A DNA stretch of 64,000 nt from Dongia_B sp035539215 (GCA_035539215.1 DATLIX010000106.1:62001-126000); one strand, 5' to 3'; shown: positions 41,842-50,737, counted from the first letter of the stretch. Notes: generated from the sequence alone by a model not told the origin. A program made the numbers and translations.

Positions 41842-43272
41842 ATGGACCGGGTGATAGCGATGACAGGCGATGCAGGCGGTGGCGCAGCCGGGGCGGGCGG
41901 CAACGCGCAGTTACGGAATGTGCCGCCGCAGCTGACGGAACGGCTGCGTTTCATGGGCATCGACGCCGATTGCCTGGCGCTGATCGCCGGCTTCCGCGAT
42001 CAGCTGCAGCAGGTCCTGCCGCCGGCGGTGGAGGCCTTCTACCAGCATTTGCGCGCCTGGCCGGAGCTGATGCGCCTGTTCCCCAATGAACGCGTGCTCG
42101 CCCATGCCAAACAGGCGCAGATCGCCCATTGGCAGAGCCTGTTCTCCGGCACGGTGAGCGCCAGCTATCTGGATTCCGCTCTGCTGATCGGCCGCACCCA
42201 TGCGCGGATCGGGCTGGAGCCGCGCTGGTATATCGCCGCCTATAACCTGACCCTCGGCCATCTGCTGCACGCGGTGGCGTCGCATTACAATTCGCGCCTG
42301 CATCTGGAGCGCGCCAGCGAGCGCATCGCCGCCGTCAGCCATGCGATCCTGAAGCTCGCCATGCTGGACATGGATATCGCCGTCTCCACCTATTTCGACG
42401 AATTGCAGGCGCGCCACCAGCAGCAGCTGGGCGGGCTCGGCGACGATTTCCGGCAATCGATCCTCAGCGTGGTCGACGGGCTGCGCAGTTCCACCCAATC
42501 GGCGCGCACCGCCTCCACCGAGCTGCTGGATGCCGCGCGCGAGGCGGCGGGCGACGCGCAGAGCGTCACCGATGAAGCGGAGACGGCTTCCAACAGCGTG
42601 CAGGATGTCGCCGCCGCGGCCGAGGAGCTGAACGCCTCGATCAGCGAGATCCAGCGCCAGACCAACAGCGCCAGCGACGTGGCGCGGGCGGCGGTGACGG
42701 AAGCGACCGCCAGCAAGGCGGCGGTCGATGCGCTGTCGGAAGCGGCCGCGCGCATCGGCAATGTCGTGCAGCTGATCAATGAAGTGGCGAGCCAGACCAA
42801 CCTGCTGGCGCTCAACGCGACGATCGAGGCGGCGCGGGCCGGCGAAATGGGCAAGGGCTTTGCCGTCGTCGCCTCGGAGGTGAAGAGCCTGGCCGGCCAG
42901 ACGGCGCGGGCGACCGAGGAAATCGCCCAGCAGATCGGCGCCATCCAGAGCGAAACCGCGAAATGCGCCAGCGCCACCGACCGCATCGTCGGCATCATCG
43001 ACCGCATCAGCGATGCCGCCGCCGCCATCGCCGCCGCCGTCGAGCAGCAGGGGGCGGCGACCAAGGAAATAGCCCGCAGCGTCGATGCCGCCTCGCACGG
43101 GACCCAGGCGGTCTCGTCGCGCATCCACAGCGTCGCGGGATCGATCCGCGTCTCGTCCGATTCCTCGCGCGTGGTCGCCGGGGATGTGGAGGAGATCGCC
43201 GACAGTACCGAAAACCTGCGCCGCCAGATGGAGGAATTCATTTCCTCGATCAGCGCCCGCGCCGCCAGTTGA
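41842..43272 (+). CDS. Globin-coupled methyl-accepting chemotaxis sensor (HemAT-like)
   Basis: The 476-residue soluble transducer binds oxygen at haem and signals to CheA/CheW. The N-terminal globin domain (about 25-185) has the proximal His120 in I-G-R-T-H-A-R-I-G-L and the W-Y-I-A-A-Y helix characteristic of sensor globins. The C-terminal MCP domain contains the hairpin tip S-Q-T-N-L-L-A-L-N-A-T-I-E-A-A-R-A-G-E. No membrane helices. ATG 41842 has GGCGGAGA upstream. No che genes are in the window, so it must use a pathway encoded elsewhere. The next gene starts eight bases later. Confidence 0.95.
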   Translation: MDRVIAMTGDAGGGAAGAGGNAQLRNVPPQLTERLRFMGIDADCLALIAGFRDQLQQVLPPAVEAFYQHLRAWPELMRLFPNERVLAHAKQAQIAHWQSLFSGTVSASYLDSALLIGRTHARIGLEPRWYIAAYNLTLGHLLHAVASHYNSRLHLERASERIAAVSHAILKLAMLDMDIAVSTYFDELQARHQQQLGGLGDDFRQSILSVVDGLRSSTQSARTASTELLDAAREAAGDAQSVTDEAETASNSVQDVAAAAEELNASISEIQRQTNSASDVARAAVTEATASKAAVDALSEAAARIGNVVQLINEVASQTNLLALNATIEAARAGEMGKGFAVVASEVKSLAGQTARATEEIAQQIGAIQSETAKCASATDRIVGIIDRISDAAAAIAAAVEQQGAATKEIARSVDAASHGTQAVSSRIHSVAGSIRVSSDSSRVVAGDVEEIADSTENLRRQMEEFISSISARAAS

Positions 43273-43280
43273 GCGCCCGC

Positions 43281-43955
43281 ATGAGCAAATTCGATCCGGT
43301 CTCGATCTCCAAGGACGGCCTCACCGTCGAACTGCTGCGGGCCTTTCAGCTGCGGCTCGATGCGGTGGTCGTCTCGGTCAGGCAGATGCGCGACATCGCC
43401 ATGGGGCAGAAGCACGCCTTCCGGCGGCTGGATGCGCTGGAGGGCATGCATCCGGCGGATGTCGCCGCCGCGCTGCCGACGCCGGAGGGGCTGCAGGATC
43501 TCAAGCAGGTGATCCAGCTGATTTCCCAGCAATCGGCGGCGATCGATTGCGTCGCCCGGCTGATCGACCTGATGGCGACCCGCCTCCATCATCCCCTGCA
43601 GGCGCTGCGGGAAATCCGTCCGGCAGAAGCCGCCGGCCGTGCGTCCGCCCAGATCTCGCCGCCGGATTCACCGCCGGCCGCGCTCGACGACGGCGCCGGC
43701 GACGACGGGGCCGGCGATGACGACGGCACGCTCCCGGCGCGGAACCAAACGGCCGAAGGCCTCGACAGCGCCGTCATCCTGCTTTTCGACGGCAGCAAGA
43801 ACCAGGCGGCCGCGGCGCGCAAGGCGGCGGCGGAGATCGGCGAGGTCTTCGAGATGCTGGCGGTGATCGAGGAACAGGCGACGGCCCTGGCGGGCGCGCA
43901 GGCCCTGACCACCGATATGCTGCGCACCAAGCTGGGCGCGCTGGTCACCACCTGA
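43281..43955 (+). CDS. Unknown helical protein co-transcribed with the globin sensor
   Basis: I do not recognise this 224-residue protein. Helical segments at about 10-110 (L-L-R-A-F-Q-L-R-L-D-A-V-V-V-S-V-R-Q-M) and 160-224 flank an acidic, Asp/Gly/Pro-rich linker at about 125-150. It has no membrane helix or signal peptide. The start codon is eight bases after the sensor stop, with no clear Shine-Dalgarno, so translational coupling is likely. This makes it a candidate accessory protein of the oxygen sensor. Confidence 0.7.
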   Translation: MSKFDPVSISKDGLTVELLRAFQLRLDAVVVSVRQMRDIAMGQKHAFRRLDALEGMHPADVAAALPTPEGLQDLKQVIQLISQQSAAIDCVARLIDLMATRLHHPLQALREIRPAEAAGRASAQISPPDSPPAALDDGAGDDGAGDDDGTLPARNQTAEGLDSAVILLFDGSKNQAAAARKAAAEIGEVFEMLAVIEEQATALAGAQALTTDMLRTKLGALVTT

Positions 43956-44113
43956 TCGAGTGAGCTCGGCTTACGGCCTGCACCGTGCGCTGATGCCGGA
44001 TGCACAGTCCCCGGCAGTGCAAGATGGATTTACTCTCTGCCTGGATAGGCGTTCACTGACGAATCCCTGATCAGATTGCTCAATCCAATGCGTTCGCGAT
44101 TAAGCGGGGGGCT

Positions 44114-44461
44114 ATGAAGCAGGCTTTGACAAATGTGGGGCTTTGGCGACCGGGCATGTTCCTGCTCGTGCCATCCCTCTTGGCGCTCCTGGCGAGCGGC
44201 GGACCCGTTTGGGCCAATGGGAACCGCGATGCGGGCCTGCGTTTGGCGCGTCAATGGTGCAGCGGATGCCATGCGGTTGACGACGCCGGGAACCAGACCG
44301 ATGCGACAGCGTCGTTCCGGCACATCGCCCGAACCCACGGAACCGATAAGACCTGGCTGCGACAGTGGTTGACCTCATCACATCCTTCGATGCCGAACGT
44401 CAACCTGTCGGCTCAAGAGGTCGATGATATTGCCGCCTATTTGGCGAGTTTATCTGAATAG
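44114..44461 (+). CDS. Small c-type cytochrome
   Basis: 115 residues with a cleavable signal peptide (to about residue 35, V-W-A-N-G). Haem is attached at Cys49-x-x-Cys52-His53 (C-S-G-C-H), and the axial Met93 lies in S-S-H-P-S-M-P. The mature size of about 80 residues fits a class I periplasmic electron carrier. It follows the oxygen-sensor locus by 160 bases; whether it is co-regulated is not shown, as no FNR box precedes it. Confidence 0.9.
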   Translation: MKQALTNVGLWRPGMFLLVPSLLALLASGGPVWANGNRDAGLRLARQWCSGCHAVDDAGNQTDATASFRHIARTHGTDKTWLRQWLTSSHPSMPNVNLSAQEVDDIAAYLASLSE

Positions 44462-45049
44462 GTCGCGCAGGTACCGAAGCGCTTGGGCTTGGTGGACCGT
44501 GTGTTTACCGGTGGTGTGTTTTAGGCACATAAAAGGCTGGAGGCGGACCACCAAGCGAGAGCACCCATACTTCTCAACAGGGACTATTACGACCTTGTTG
44601 ATCAAGTGAAGGCCTTCAACTCGCAGTTCAAACGTGAGCGAGGAATGGAGCTGATGCCTTTTGCGAGCCCCTACTGTTAGGGCAGGGGAACTCTGCTACC
44701 GGCAGGCGATACATATTAAACGATGCTTGAAAATCGAGTGGCAGAAAAATGGGCAGCCGAAGAGCTTCCGAGAGAGAATAACCCGAAGCACTTCTCGTGC
44801 GTCGTTACAGAGACGAGGCAGGCTCTTGCGGTAAAAGAGAGAGTGGGGTTGGATTCACTCGCGAAGTCTAGGAGCGATATCAGCTAGATGCAGCAGATCA
44901 TAGCTGCGCCGGACGCTCGATTTGGTGGCAGTTCGACAAACAGGTCCTGGGAAAGTGTAAGGCGCAAAAATGGACTTGAGAGTTAGATGCCAGTTATCAT
45001 TGGATGTGATGACTTCTGCTGGAAGATTGTATTGCGCAGGGAAGTTTAG
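44462..45049. other. Lower-GC region with gene fragments
   Basis: The 588 bases begin the AT-richer accessory stretch. A frame ending at 44680 reads N-R-D-Y-Y-D-L-V-D-Q-V-K-A-F-N-S-Q-F and stops after M-P-F-A-S-P-Y-C, which looks like the C-terminal fragment of a lost gene. A small frame follows at 44723-44887. Bases 44890-45049 show nothing. Confidence 0.45.
44723..44887 (+). CDS. Possible small protein of 54 residues
   Basis: A short frame from ATG 44723 encodes a charged, helical peptide (N-R-V-A-E-K-W-A-A-E-E-L-P-R-E-N-N-P-K-H-F) of unknown type. No convincing ribosome site and no relatives known to me. It may be a remnant like the fragment just upstream. Confidence 0.25.
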   Translation: MLENRVAEKWAAEELPRENNPKHFSCVVTETRQALAVKERVGLDSLAKSRSDIS

Positions 45050-45604
45050 ATGACAGACAACACAGCGTCAGGTGGCTTGTCGGAGAATTCACCCGCAAGA
45101 GAACTCGTAATAAAGCTTAAGGACTGGCGTACTTGGTACGCACGCAGTGTCAAACGATACTATGGTGCTTGGGCTGTCGGCACGCTCGGAGTTATTGCTT
45201 TAACGTCGGCGAGTTCACTCGTAGCTGCCCTCAACCTCCCGTCAGAATATCAACGGCCTCTTACGATAATTTTGCCAGCGCTGGCTTCTCTCGTTTCTAC
45301 GGCTCTGGTGCAGTTTAAAGTCTTTGAGAATTGGCATTTACGCGAGTCTGGAAGACTTGATTTTGAAAAGTTAATTGCGGAAGCAAAGTCGCTCCCTAGA
45401 GACAGCGATCCCGCGACACTGGAAGAAATAAGACGGGTGTTCTTGAAAGCAATCGATATCGAGCGCGTTCAGGCCAGCGAGTATTTCTCCAACTTATCGG
45501 CGTTGATGGGCGAAAAAGGGGAAAGAGAAGGCGGCAGCAAAGAAAAGCCGGCCCCCGATGTATCGGCCCCAGGGAAGAACACTGACAGTCAAGGTAGGAT
45601 ATAG
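45050..45604 (+). CDS. Two-helix membrane protein, SLATT/DUF4231-like
   Basis: The 184-residue protein has an amphipathic helix (E-L-V-I-K-L-K-D-W-R-T-W-Y), two closely spaced membrane helices (about 42-62 and 70-90), then a helix F-K-V-F-E-N-W-H-L-R-E-S-G-R-L-D-F-E-K-L-I-A-E and a charged tail. This order, with the Trp-x-x-x-R helix after the second membrane segment, resembles DUF4231/SLATT proteins, 2TM effectors predicted to act in anti-invader systems. No nucleotide-sensor or SLOG partner is adjacent, so the assignment is tentative. Base composition is lower in GC than the neighbours. Confidence 0.6.
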   Translation: MTDNTASGGLSENSPARELVIKLKDWRTWYARSVKRYYGAWAVGTLGVIALTSASSLVAALNLPSEYQRPLTIILPALASLVSTALVQFKVFENWHLRESGRLDFEKLIAEAKSLPRDSDPATLEEIRRVFLKAIDIERVQASEYFSNLSALMGEKGEREGGSKEKPAPDVSAPGKNTDSQGRI

Positions 45605-45837
45605 ACCGACCCTAGCAGCCGTCGGCGGAGCATGGTGGTGGCTGGGGTGATTTAAGCGTATGATCTAGACCGTGCGCTTGCTCATGGCCAAAGGTCACAG
45701 CAAGCTATATTTCAGGGTGGACGGGTGGTCCCGTTAGCCAATCGGTCTGTCGTTTGACGTGGTCGGAGTTCCTCAGTGTTTCTCGATGGAGGCGCCGACG
45801 GCTCGAAGAAGCCGAATCGGCAGCCTTCAGAAAGAGC
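45605..45837. other. Noncoding stretch downstream of the 2TM gene
   Basis: No gene is supported here; short open frames have no features. The three hairpins at 45838-46017 follow directly. Confidence 0.35.
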
Positions 45838-46017
45838 GAGTGGCGCATCTTCCAATTGAATGCGCCACTCCCGTTGATTCCCGAAGCGCGGGCTGGAGCC
45901 GGATCGCTTTACACGGAATCGCCTGGCGTTTGCGTGTAAAGCGTGAATCCGCCGCTACTCGATATGACTGAGAGCGATTCACGGCTTAAGTGGAACCATC
46001 CGCTTCCACTTAAGCCG
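45838..46017. repeat. Three consecutive strong hairpins
   Basis: Three perfect stems follow one another: GAGTGGCGCAT/ATGCGCCACTC (45838-45848, 45860-45870), CGCTTTACACG/CGTGTAAAGCG (45905-45915, 45933-45943) and a 14-bp stem CGGCTTAAGTGGAA/TTCCACTTAAGCCG with an 8-base loop (45982-45995, 46004-46017). The last lies nine bases past the OmpA-like stop on the minus strand and probably ends that transcript. A sequence like the first hairpin recurs near 50550-50577. Confidence 0.75.
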
Positions 46018-46025
46018 ATCGCGCT

Positions 46026-46940
46026 TTAGAAGTCGAAGGATACGCCGATCGTCGTGTTGATGACGCCTTCATCCGGCTGTCGGTTGAACGGCATGTCGTA
46101 GGCCACCTTCATGTCGAACATACCCACCTTGAGGCCGAGCTCCGGTCCGGCGATGCCTGAATCGTCGATGCCGGCGCCGTAGAGATAGCCGATATTGGCG
46201 CCGATATAGGGCGCAACCGGCAGGTCCTTGCCCAAGAGGTCGCCGAAGTAGAAGTCCGGCCCGACGACGGTTCGCCCGCCAAAGCCGTTATCGCCGGTGT
46301 CGAAGTGGTAGAAGCCGGCTTGCTCGAGGCCGACGGTCATCCAGCTCGTCACTTTGTAATCAATCCCGAGATTGATGCCGGCGAGCTGGCTATGCCCGCT
46401 ATCCCCGTCCTTGAAGCTGTAGCCGTAGAAGCCGCCGGCGCTGAACATCCAGCGCTTTTCTTCCGGTGGCGGCGCGGCAGGTGGCGGCGCCGAGGCGACC
46501 GGGGTCTCGGGCGCGGGTGCGGGCGCTGGTGCCGGGGGCGGCGGCGCGACGATGTTGATCTCGGTGCGCCGATTCTGGGCTTCGCGCACGTCCGGGCCGG
46601 TCTGCACGGCAAGGTCGTTTTCACCTACCGCGGATGCCGAGATCGCCGATTGCGGCACACCCTCCCGGACCAGCGCATCGGTGACTACCTTCGCGCGGCG
46701 CTCGGAGAGCCGCTGGTTGAAGTCTGGACTGCCCGAGGTGTCGGTATGCCCCACAATCGTGACATGGGCCGAGCCGGTGCGCTCGAATTCCTGCTTCGCG
46801 GAAGAAATGGTTGCTTCAGCCGTGGAGTCGAGGGTGGCTTTGCCAAATGGGAACAGCACGACATACTTGCCGTCTTCTGCCCAGGCCGGCGAACTTCCAA
46901 GAAGGAAGCCGGCGGCTAACAGCAATAGCTGGCGCTTCAT
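46026..46940 (-). CDS. OmpA-like protein with inverted domain order
   Basis: 304 residues. A signal peptide (to A-W-A-E, about residue 21) is followed at once by a peptidoglycan-binding OmpA-like domain (about 27-130; V-G-H-T-D-T-S-G, L-S-E-R-R-A-K-V-V). A Pro/Ala linker comes next, then about 145 residues of alternating strands ending in S-F-D-F, typical of an outer-membrane barrel. In classical OmpA the barrel comes first. The protein should tether outer membrane to cell wall from the opposite polypeptide order. ATG 46940 has AGGAGAA upstream. Confidence 0.85.
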   Translation of the reverse strand: MKRQLLLLAAGFLLGSSPAWAEDGKYVVLFPFGKATLDSTAEATISSAKQEFERTGSAHVTIVGHTDTSGSPDFNQRLSERRAKVVTDALVREGVPQSAISASAVGENDLAVQTGPDVREAQNRRTEINIVAPPPPAPAPAPAPETPVASAPPPAAPPPEEKRWMFSAGGFYGYSFKDGDSGHSQLAGINLGIDYKVTSWMTVGLEQAGFYHFDTGDNGFGGRTVVGPDFYFGDLLGKDLPVAPYIGANIGYLYGAGIDDSGIAGPELGLKVGMFDMKVAYDMPFNRQPDEGVINTTIGVSFDF

Positions 46941-47547
46941 TAGGTTTTTCTCCTGTGGATTTATGAGTCCGCGCGCAGGGCGTTCCCCGACCGGCGGCGG
47001 CGATTGCACGTTGCCCCCGCTACACAGCAGAATTAACCCCCTGGAGTTCCATCACAATCGCGTGTGGCGCTGCCCCGGCGCCGGCATCGTTCCCTGACGG
47101 AAGCCGCGGCTCAGATCGTGAAGGGCAACCTGCGATCGCAAATCACCGGCGCCGTGCGTTTCGCGGCGTCGGGCATTTCATGATGTCGGACCTTCCTCGC
47201 GCGCAAGGACCTGCGTCAACTCGGCCCCGACCTTTGATCAGCCCGCGGCGCGGGGGACGCATCTTGCTTGAGGAAGAGAGCGTCGGGCGTTTCCACATTG
47301 TGCGGAGGATACGAACAGTGTGTTGGTGTCGACGCCATCTCAGCCCCAGCTTCGGCGCTATCCGCCGCCTGCTTCGGCTGCAGCAAGGTTTCATGCGCTT
47401 TTGCTTCGAACCTTGCATCCTCCGCGTCGTTCTCGCCGCCTATCTGGTGTTCCCGTGTCAGCGCACGGGCGGGAATGTGTGCCGACACCAAACCTTGTCC
47501 GGCAGTTCCATTTCAGCCAATGATATGCAAGCTGCGGTGGAACATGG
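46941..47547. other. Intergenic region, nothing firmly recognised
   Basis: The 607 bases between the divergent OmpA-like and hydrolase genes contain overlapping short frames on both strands without ribosome sites. They should include both promoters. No strong hairpin or repeat was seen. Confidence 0.4.
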
Positions 47548-48210
47548 GTGCTTGAAGTGGCGACGTTCATTTTGATACCGGGAGGGTGGCAGGGCGGTTG
47601 GGCTTTTGAAAAAGTCGCACCTCAGCTCATTGCACGAGGCCACAGGGTACAGGCGCTCACGCTTGCCGGTCTCGGCGAGGTTCCAGCCCCGGCAGCAAAT
47701 CTCGCGTTTCACATTGACGAGGCAGCCCAGGCGATCAGGGAATGTTCCGGCGATCTGGTTCTGGTCGGCCAGTCTTACGGCGGAATGGTCATCACCGGCG
47801 CAGCCGACGTCGATCCCGCTCGTATCCGCGCGCTGATCTATGCCGACGCTTATGTGCCCGAGACCGGTCAGTCCGTGTGGTCGCTGACGAGCTCCCGCTT
47901 CCGCGAAGCCTTCATCGCCGGCGCGATGGCCGACGGATTGACCTGTGCCCCGCCGCCCAATCTCGATCCCCGATGCCGGCCCCATCCGATGGCGACATTT
48001 CTCCAGGCAATCGATCTGTCCGGGCGTTGGCGGCAAGTTTCGCGCAAGGTCTATGTCGGAGCGCATGGATGGGAAGGAAGCCCGTTCCTCGACCTCTACG
48101 GACGCTTGAGCCTCGACCCGGCGTGGAAGACATACGCTCTCCATTGCGGGCATAACATCGCGCGCCTGGAACCGGAAGCCCTGACCGAGATATTGCGGGC
48201 GCAGGTTTGA
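47548..48210 (+). CDS. Alpha/beta hydrolase, small esterase type
   Basis: 220 residues. The oxyanion segment L-I-P-G-G-W-Q-G-G-W and the nucleophile elbow V-G-Q-S-Y-G-G-M mark it as an alpha/beta hydrolase of the plant salicylate-esterase-like and bacterial small-esterase branch. A C-terminal H-C-G-H-N supplies the His. GTG 47548 is the likely start, since an ATG at 47544 is out of frame and closed; GTG 47557 is also possible. The region around the acidic residue is less clear. It is isolated between noncoding stretches. Confidence 0.8.
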   Translation: MLEVATFILIPGGWQGGWAFEKVAPQLIARGHRVQALTLAGLGEVPAPAANLAFHIDEAAQAIRECSGDLVLVGQSYGGMVITGAADVDPARIRALIYADAYVPETGQSVWSLTSSRFREAFIAGAMADGLTCAPPPNLDPRCRPHPMATFLQAIDLSGRWRQVSRKVYVGAHGWEGSPFLDLYGRLSLDPAWKTYALHCGHNIARLEPEALTEILRAQV

Positions 48211-48887
48211 GGGCCGCTGCCCCGTTTGGCCGTCCGTATCCGTCCGGCGGACACCGCAGGTCTGCTGTGAGCCGACTTGGGGTGACCGTCCGGCCCCGGC
48301 CGTCCAACGGCAGAAGTCCCGCGGGGGGACAGGAGCCTGTCGACATGGCCAAGGCAGCGGGAGATATGCTCGCAAACCCTGGGGAGCCAGCAACCCATGG
48401 GTATGCTCGCAAACCCTGGGGAGCCAGCAACCCATGGGGAGGCCAATGCACTCCGGACTATGTTGGAGACGGCAGGATCGGGAGCGCGCGGCAAGTTCTT
48501 TGGTGCGCGTTTCAGCAGCGCAGGGACGGATCACAGCGGGATATGGAGCCTGCTAGGTGACAAATGTAATGCAGGCAGACCATATTGTGATGGCTGTCGA
48601 CGTGTTCATTCCTGATACGCTCGAACATGTTGCAGGTGTAAGTGCACTGGTAAATGGCGGCCATGCTTGCCCCTGATTCATGGCCCCTGGTTAATTCCCT
48701 CTCGTTCATGCCCCGGGCTCATGCTCCCGGGTTCATGCCCAGTTTTATACCCACCGGTTTCATGCCGCCCGGGTCATCGGGGATGTACAGGCGGTGCCGG
48801 CGCAAGCGGGTCGTCCACGCCGCATCCCGGCCCAGCTGCCTCACATTGCGGTGCCTCGGATAAATGCAGTCGAAAGGAAGATGACAA
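48211..48887. other. Repeat-rich noncoding region
   Basis: The 677 bases contain the motif GTGACCGTCCGGCCCCGG (48282-48299, also at 52692 as GTAACCGTCCGGCCCCGG), a perfect 37-bp tandem duplication (48365-48438) and a degenerate run of TTCATGCCCCGGG-like units (48700-48780). No gene is supported. Confidence 0.55.
48365..48438. repeat. Perfect 37-bp tandem duplication
   Basis: Bases 48365-48401 are repeated exactly at 48402-48438; each unit begins TATGCTCGCAAACC and ends CCCATGGG. The lack of any mismatch suggests a recent event or ongoing copy-number change. Confidence 0.9.
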
Positions 48888-50279
48888 ATGGCCTACCAAA
48901 CCATCAATCCCTATACCGGCGAGACGCTGGCCTCCTTCCCGGACGCGACCGATGACGAGGTGCGCGCGGCGATCGGCGGCGCGCATGCGGCGTTCACCGG
49001 CTGGCGCGAGACATCCTTTGCGGCGCGCGGCCGCATCCTGCAGAAGGCGGCCGACATCCTGCGGCGCGACAGCGACGCCTATGCGAAACTGCTGACGCTG
49101 GAAATGGGAAAGCTCACCGCCGAAGCGAAGGCGGAGGTCGAGCTGTCGGCCAAGATCTTCGAATATTACGTCCGCCACGCCGCGGCGCTGCTGGCGCCGC
49201 AGAAACTGCCGGTCCTCGATCCGGCGGAAGGCGATGCCATGCTGGTGCACGAACCGCTCGGTGTGCTGCTGGCGATCGAGCCGTGGAATTTCCCCTATTA
49301 CCAGATCGCCCGAATCCTGGCGCCGCAGCTCTCGGCCGGCAACACGCTGCTCCTGAAGCATGCCTCCAACGTGCCGCAAAGCGCGGCCGCCTTCGAGAAA
49401 CTGATGCTCGAAGCCGGCTTGCCGAAGGGGGCTTTCAAGAACCTCTACGCCACCCGTTCGCAGATCGAGCTGATCCTCAACGACGATCGCGTCCACGGCG
49501 TCGCCCTCACCGGTTCGGAAGGCGCGGGCTCGGTGGTTGCCGCCCAGGCCGGCAAGGCGCTCAAGAAGTCGACGATGGAGCTTGGCGGCGCCGATGCCTT
49601 CGTGGTGCTGGCCGATGCCGATCTCGAAAAGACGACCAAATGGGCCGTATTCGGCCGCCACTGGAACGGCGGTCAGGTCTGCGTCTCGTCGAAGCGGATG
49701 ATCGTCGTCGATCCCGTCTATGACGCATTCCTGACGCGCTACCGCAAGGGCGTGGCCGGCCTCGTCGCCGGCGATCCCTTCGATGCCAAGACGACGCTGG
49801 CACCGCTCTCCTCGAAGGGCGCCGCCGACGAGGTGAAGGACAAGATCCGCGAGGCGGTGAAGCTCGGCGCGAAAGCGGAAGAGGTCGGGCCGTCGGTTCC
49901 CAACCAGGGCGCCTTCGTGCAGCCGACGATCCTCACCGATCTCCACGCGGACAATCCCGCCCGTTACTGGGAGTTCTTCGGTCCGGTTTCCATGCTGTTC
50001 CGCGCGAAGGACGAAGAGGACGCGGTGCGCATCGCCAACGATTCCCCCTTCGGGCTCGGCGGTTCGGTCTTCACCGGCAACCCGGCGCATGGCGCCGAGG
50101 TGGCGAAACGCATCTCGACCGGCATGGTGTTCATCAACCATCCGACCAAGGTCGAGGCCGACCTGCCGTTCGGCGGCATCCGCCGCTCCGGCTATGGGCG
50201 CGAACTGCTGGGACTGGGACTCACGGAGTTCGTCAACCACAAGCTGATCGACGTGGTCGACATCGACGCGCATTTCTGA
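48888..50279 (+). CDS. NAD(P)-dependent aldehyde dehydrogenase, succinate-semialdehyde type
   Basis: 463 residues. It oxidises an aldehyde to the acid. Catalytic Cys265 lies in G-G-Q-V-C-V-S-S and the general base Glu231 in M-E-L-G-G, 34 residues apart as usual. The N-terminal I-N-P-Y-T-G-E, P-W-N-F-P-Y and L-T-G-S-E fit the short succinate-semialdehyde dehydrogenase group (Sad/YneI-like). ATG 48888 follows AAAGGAAG. Its high GC and codon use match the chromosome, unlike the accessory DNA on both sides. No GABA transaminase gene adjoins, so the exact substrate is not certain. Confidence 0.92.
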   Translation: MAYQTINPYTGETLASFPDATDDEVRAAIGGAHAAFTGWRETSFAARGRILQKAADILRRDSDAYAKLLTLEMGKLTAEAKAEVELSAKIFEYYVRHAAALLAPQKLPVLDPAEGDAMLVHEPLGVLLAIEPWNFPYYQIARILAPQLSAGNTLLLKHASNVPQSAAAFEKLMLEAGLPKGAFKNLYATRSQIELILNDDRVHGVALTGSEGAGSVVAAQAGKALKKSTMELGGADAFVVLADADLEKTTKWAVFGRHWNGGQVCVSSKRMIVVDPVYDAFLTRYRKGVAGLVAGDPFDAKTTLAPLSSKGAADEVKDKIREAVKLGAKAEEVGPSVPNQGAFVQPTILTDLHADNPARYWEFFGPVSMLFRAKDEEDAVRIANDSPFGLGGSVFTGNPAHGAEVAKRISTGMVFINHPTKVEADLPFGGIRRSGYGRELLGLGLTEFVNHKLIDVVDIDAHF

Positions 50280-50737
50280 CGCGGAGGGACGGGGGCGGAA
50301 ATAAGATTGCGGCGCGGACTCCAGCTCCCGTCCTGCCGATGCAATGCCATACGGAGCTCAGCCGCAGGGTCGCATACAGGGAGCAAATAGTGGCGTGAAG
50401 CAACGTCAGCCATGTCTCGCCTTCTATTGGTCCGGCGAGGGCGCGTTCCGTGACGCCATCTTGTCCGATCTGGAGCGGGGACTCGTCAGCCCGCAGCTAA
50501 ATGCGGATCGACCCGGGTTTGACGAAGGCGAGATAGTTGGCCGAGCCTCAATGGCGCATGCTCCAATTGAATACGCCTGTGCCAGTTTTCCGGATACCGC
50601 GCCCGTTGCGCGGAACCCGTGAGGCGGAAGTTGCCCCGCGAGAAAGCGGGCGAGATTTTCGCCGAACGGGCCAGGATCTACGATGATAGCGCGAGGCAGC
50701 TACTCGTCGACCAGGTTGACTTTGCGCCGACAAGGAG
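50280..50737. other. Noncoding or degraded region
   Basis: A frame at 50619-50740 (E-I-F-A-E-R-A-R-I-Y-D-D-S-A-R-Q-L-L) could be the 5' part of the gene at 50738, separated from it by a frameshift. A palindromic motif TGGCGCATGCTCCAATTGAATACGCC-like stretch near 50550 is related to the hairpin at 45838. Otherwise nothing is seen. Confidence 0.35.

Noticed and set aside
48774..50273. 499-codon open frame antisense to the aldehyde dehydrogenase
   Set aside because: The plus strand encodes a complete aldehyde dehydrogenase with correctly spaced Glu231 and Cys265; the antisense frame has only composition-driven sequence.
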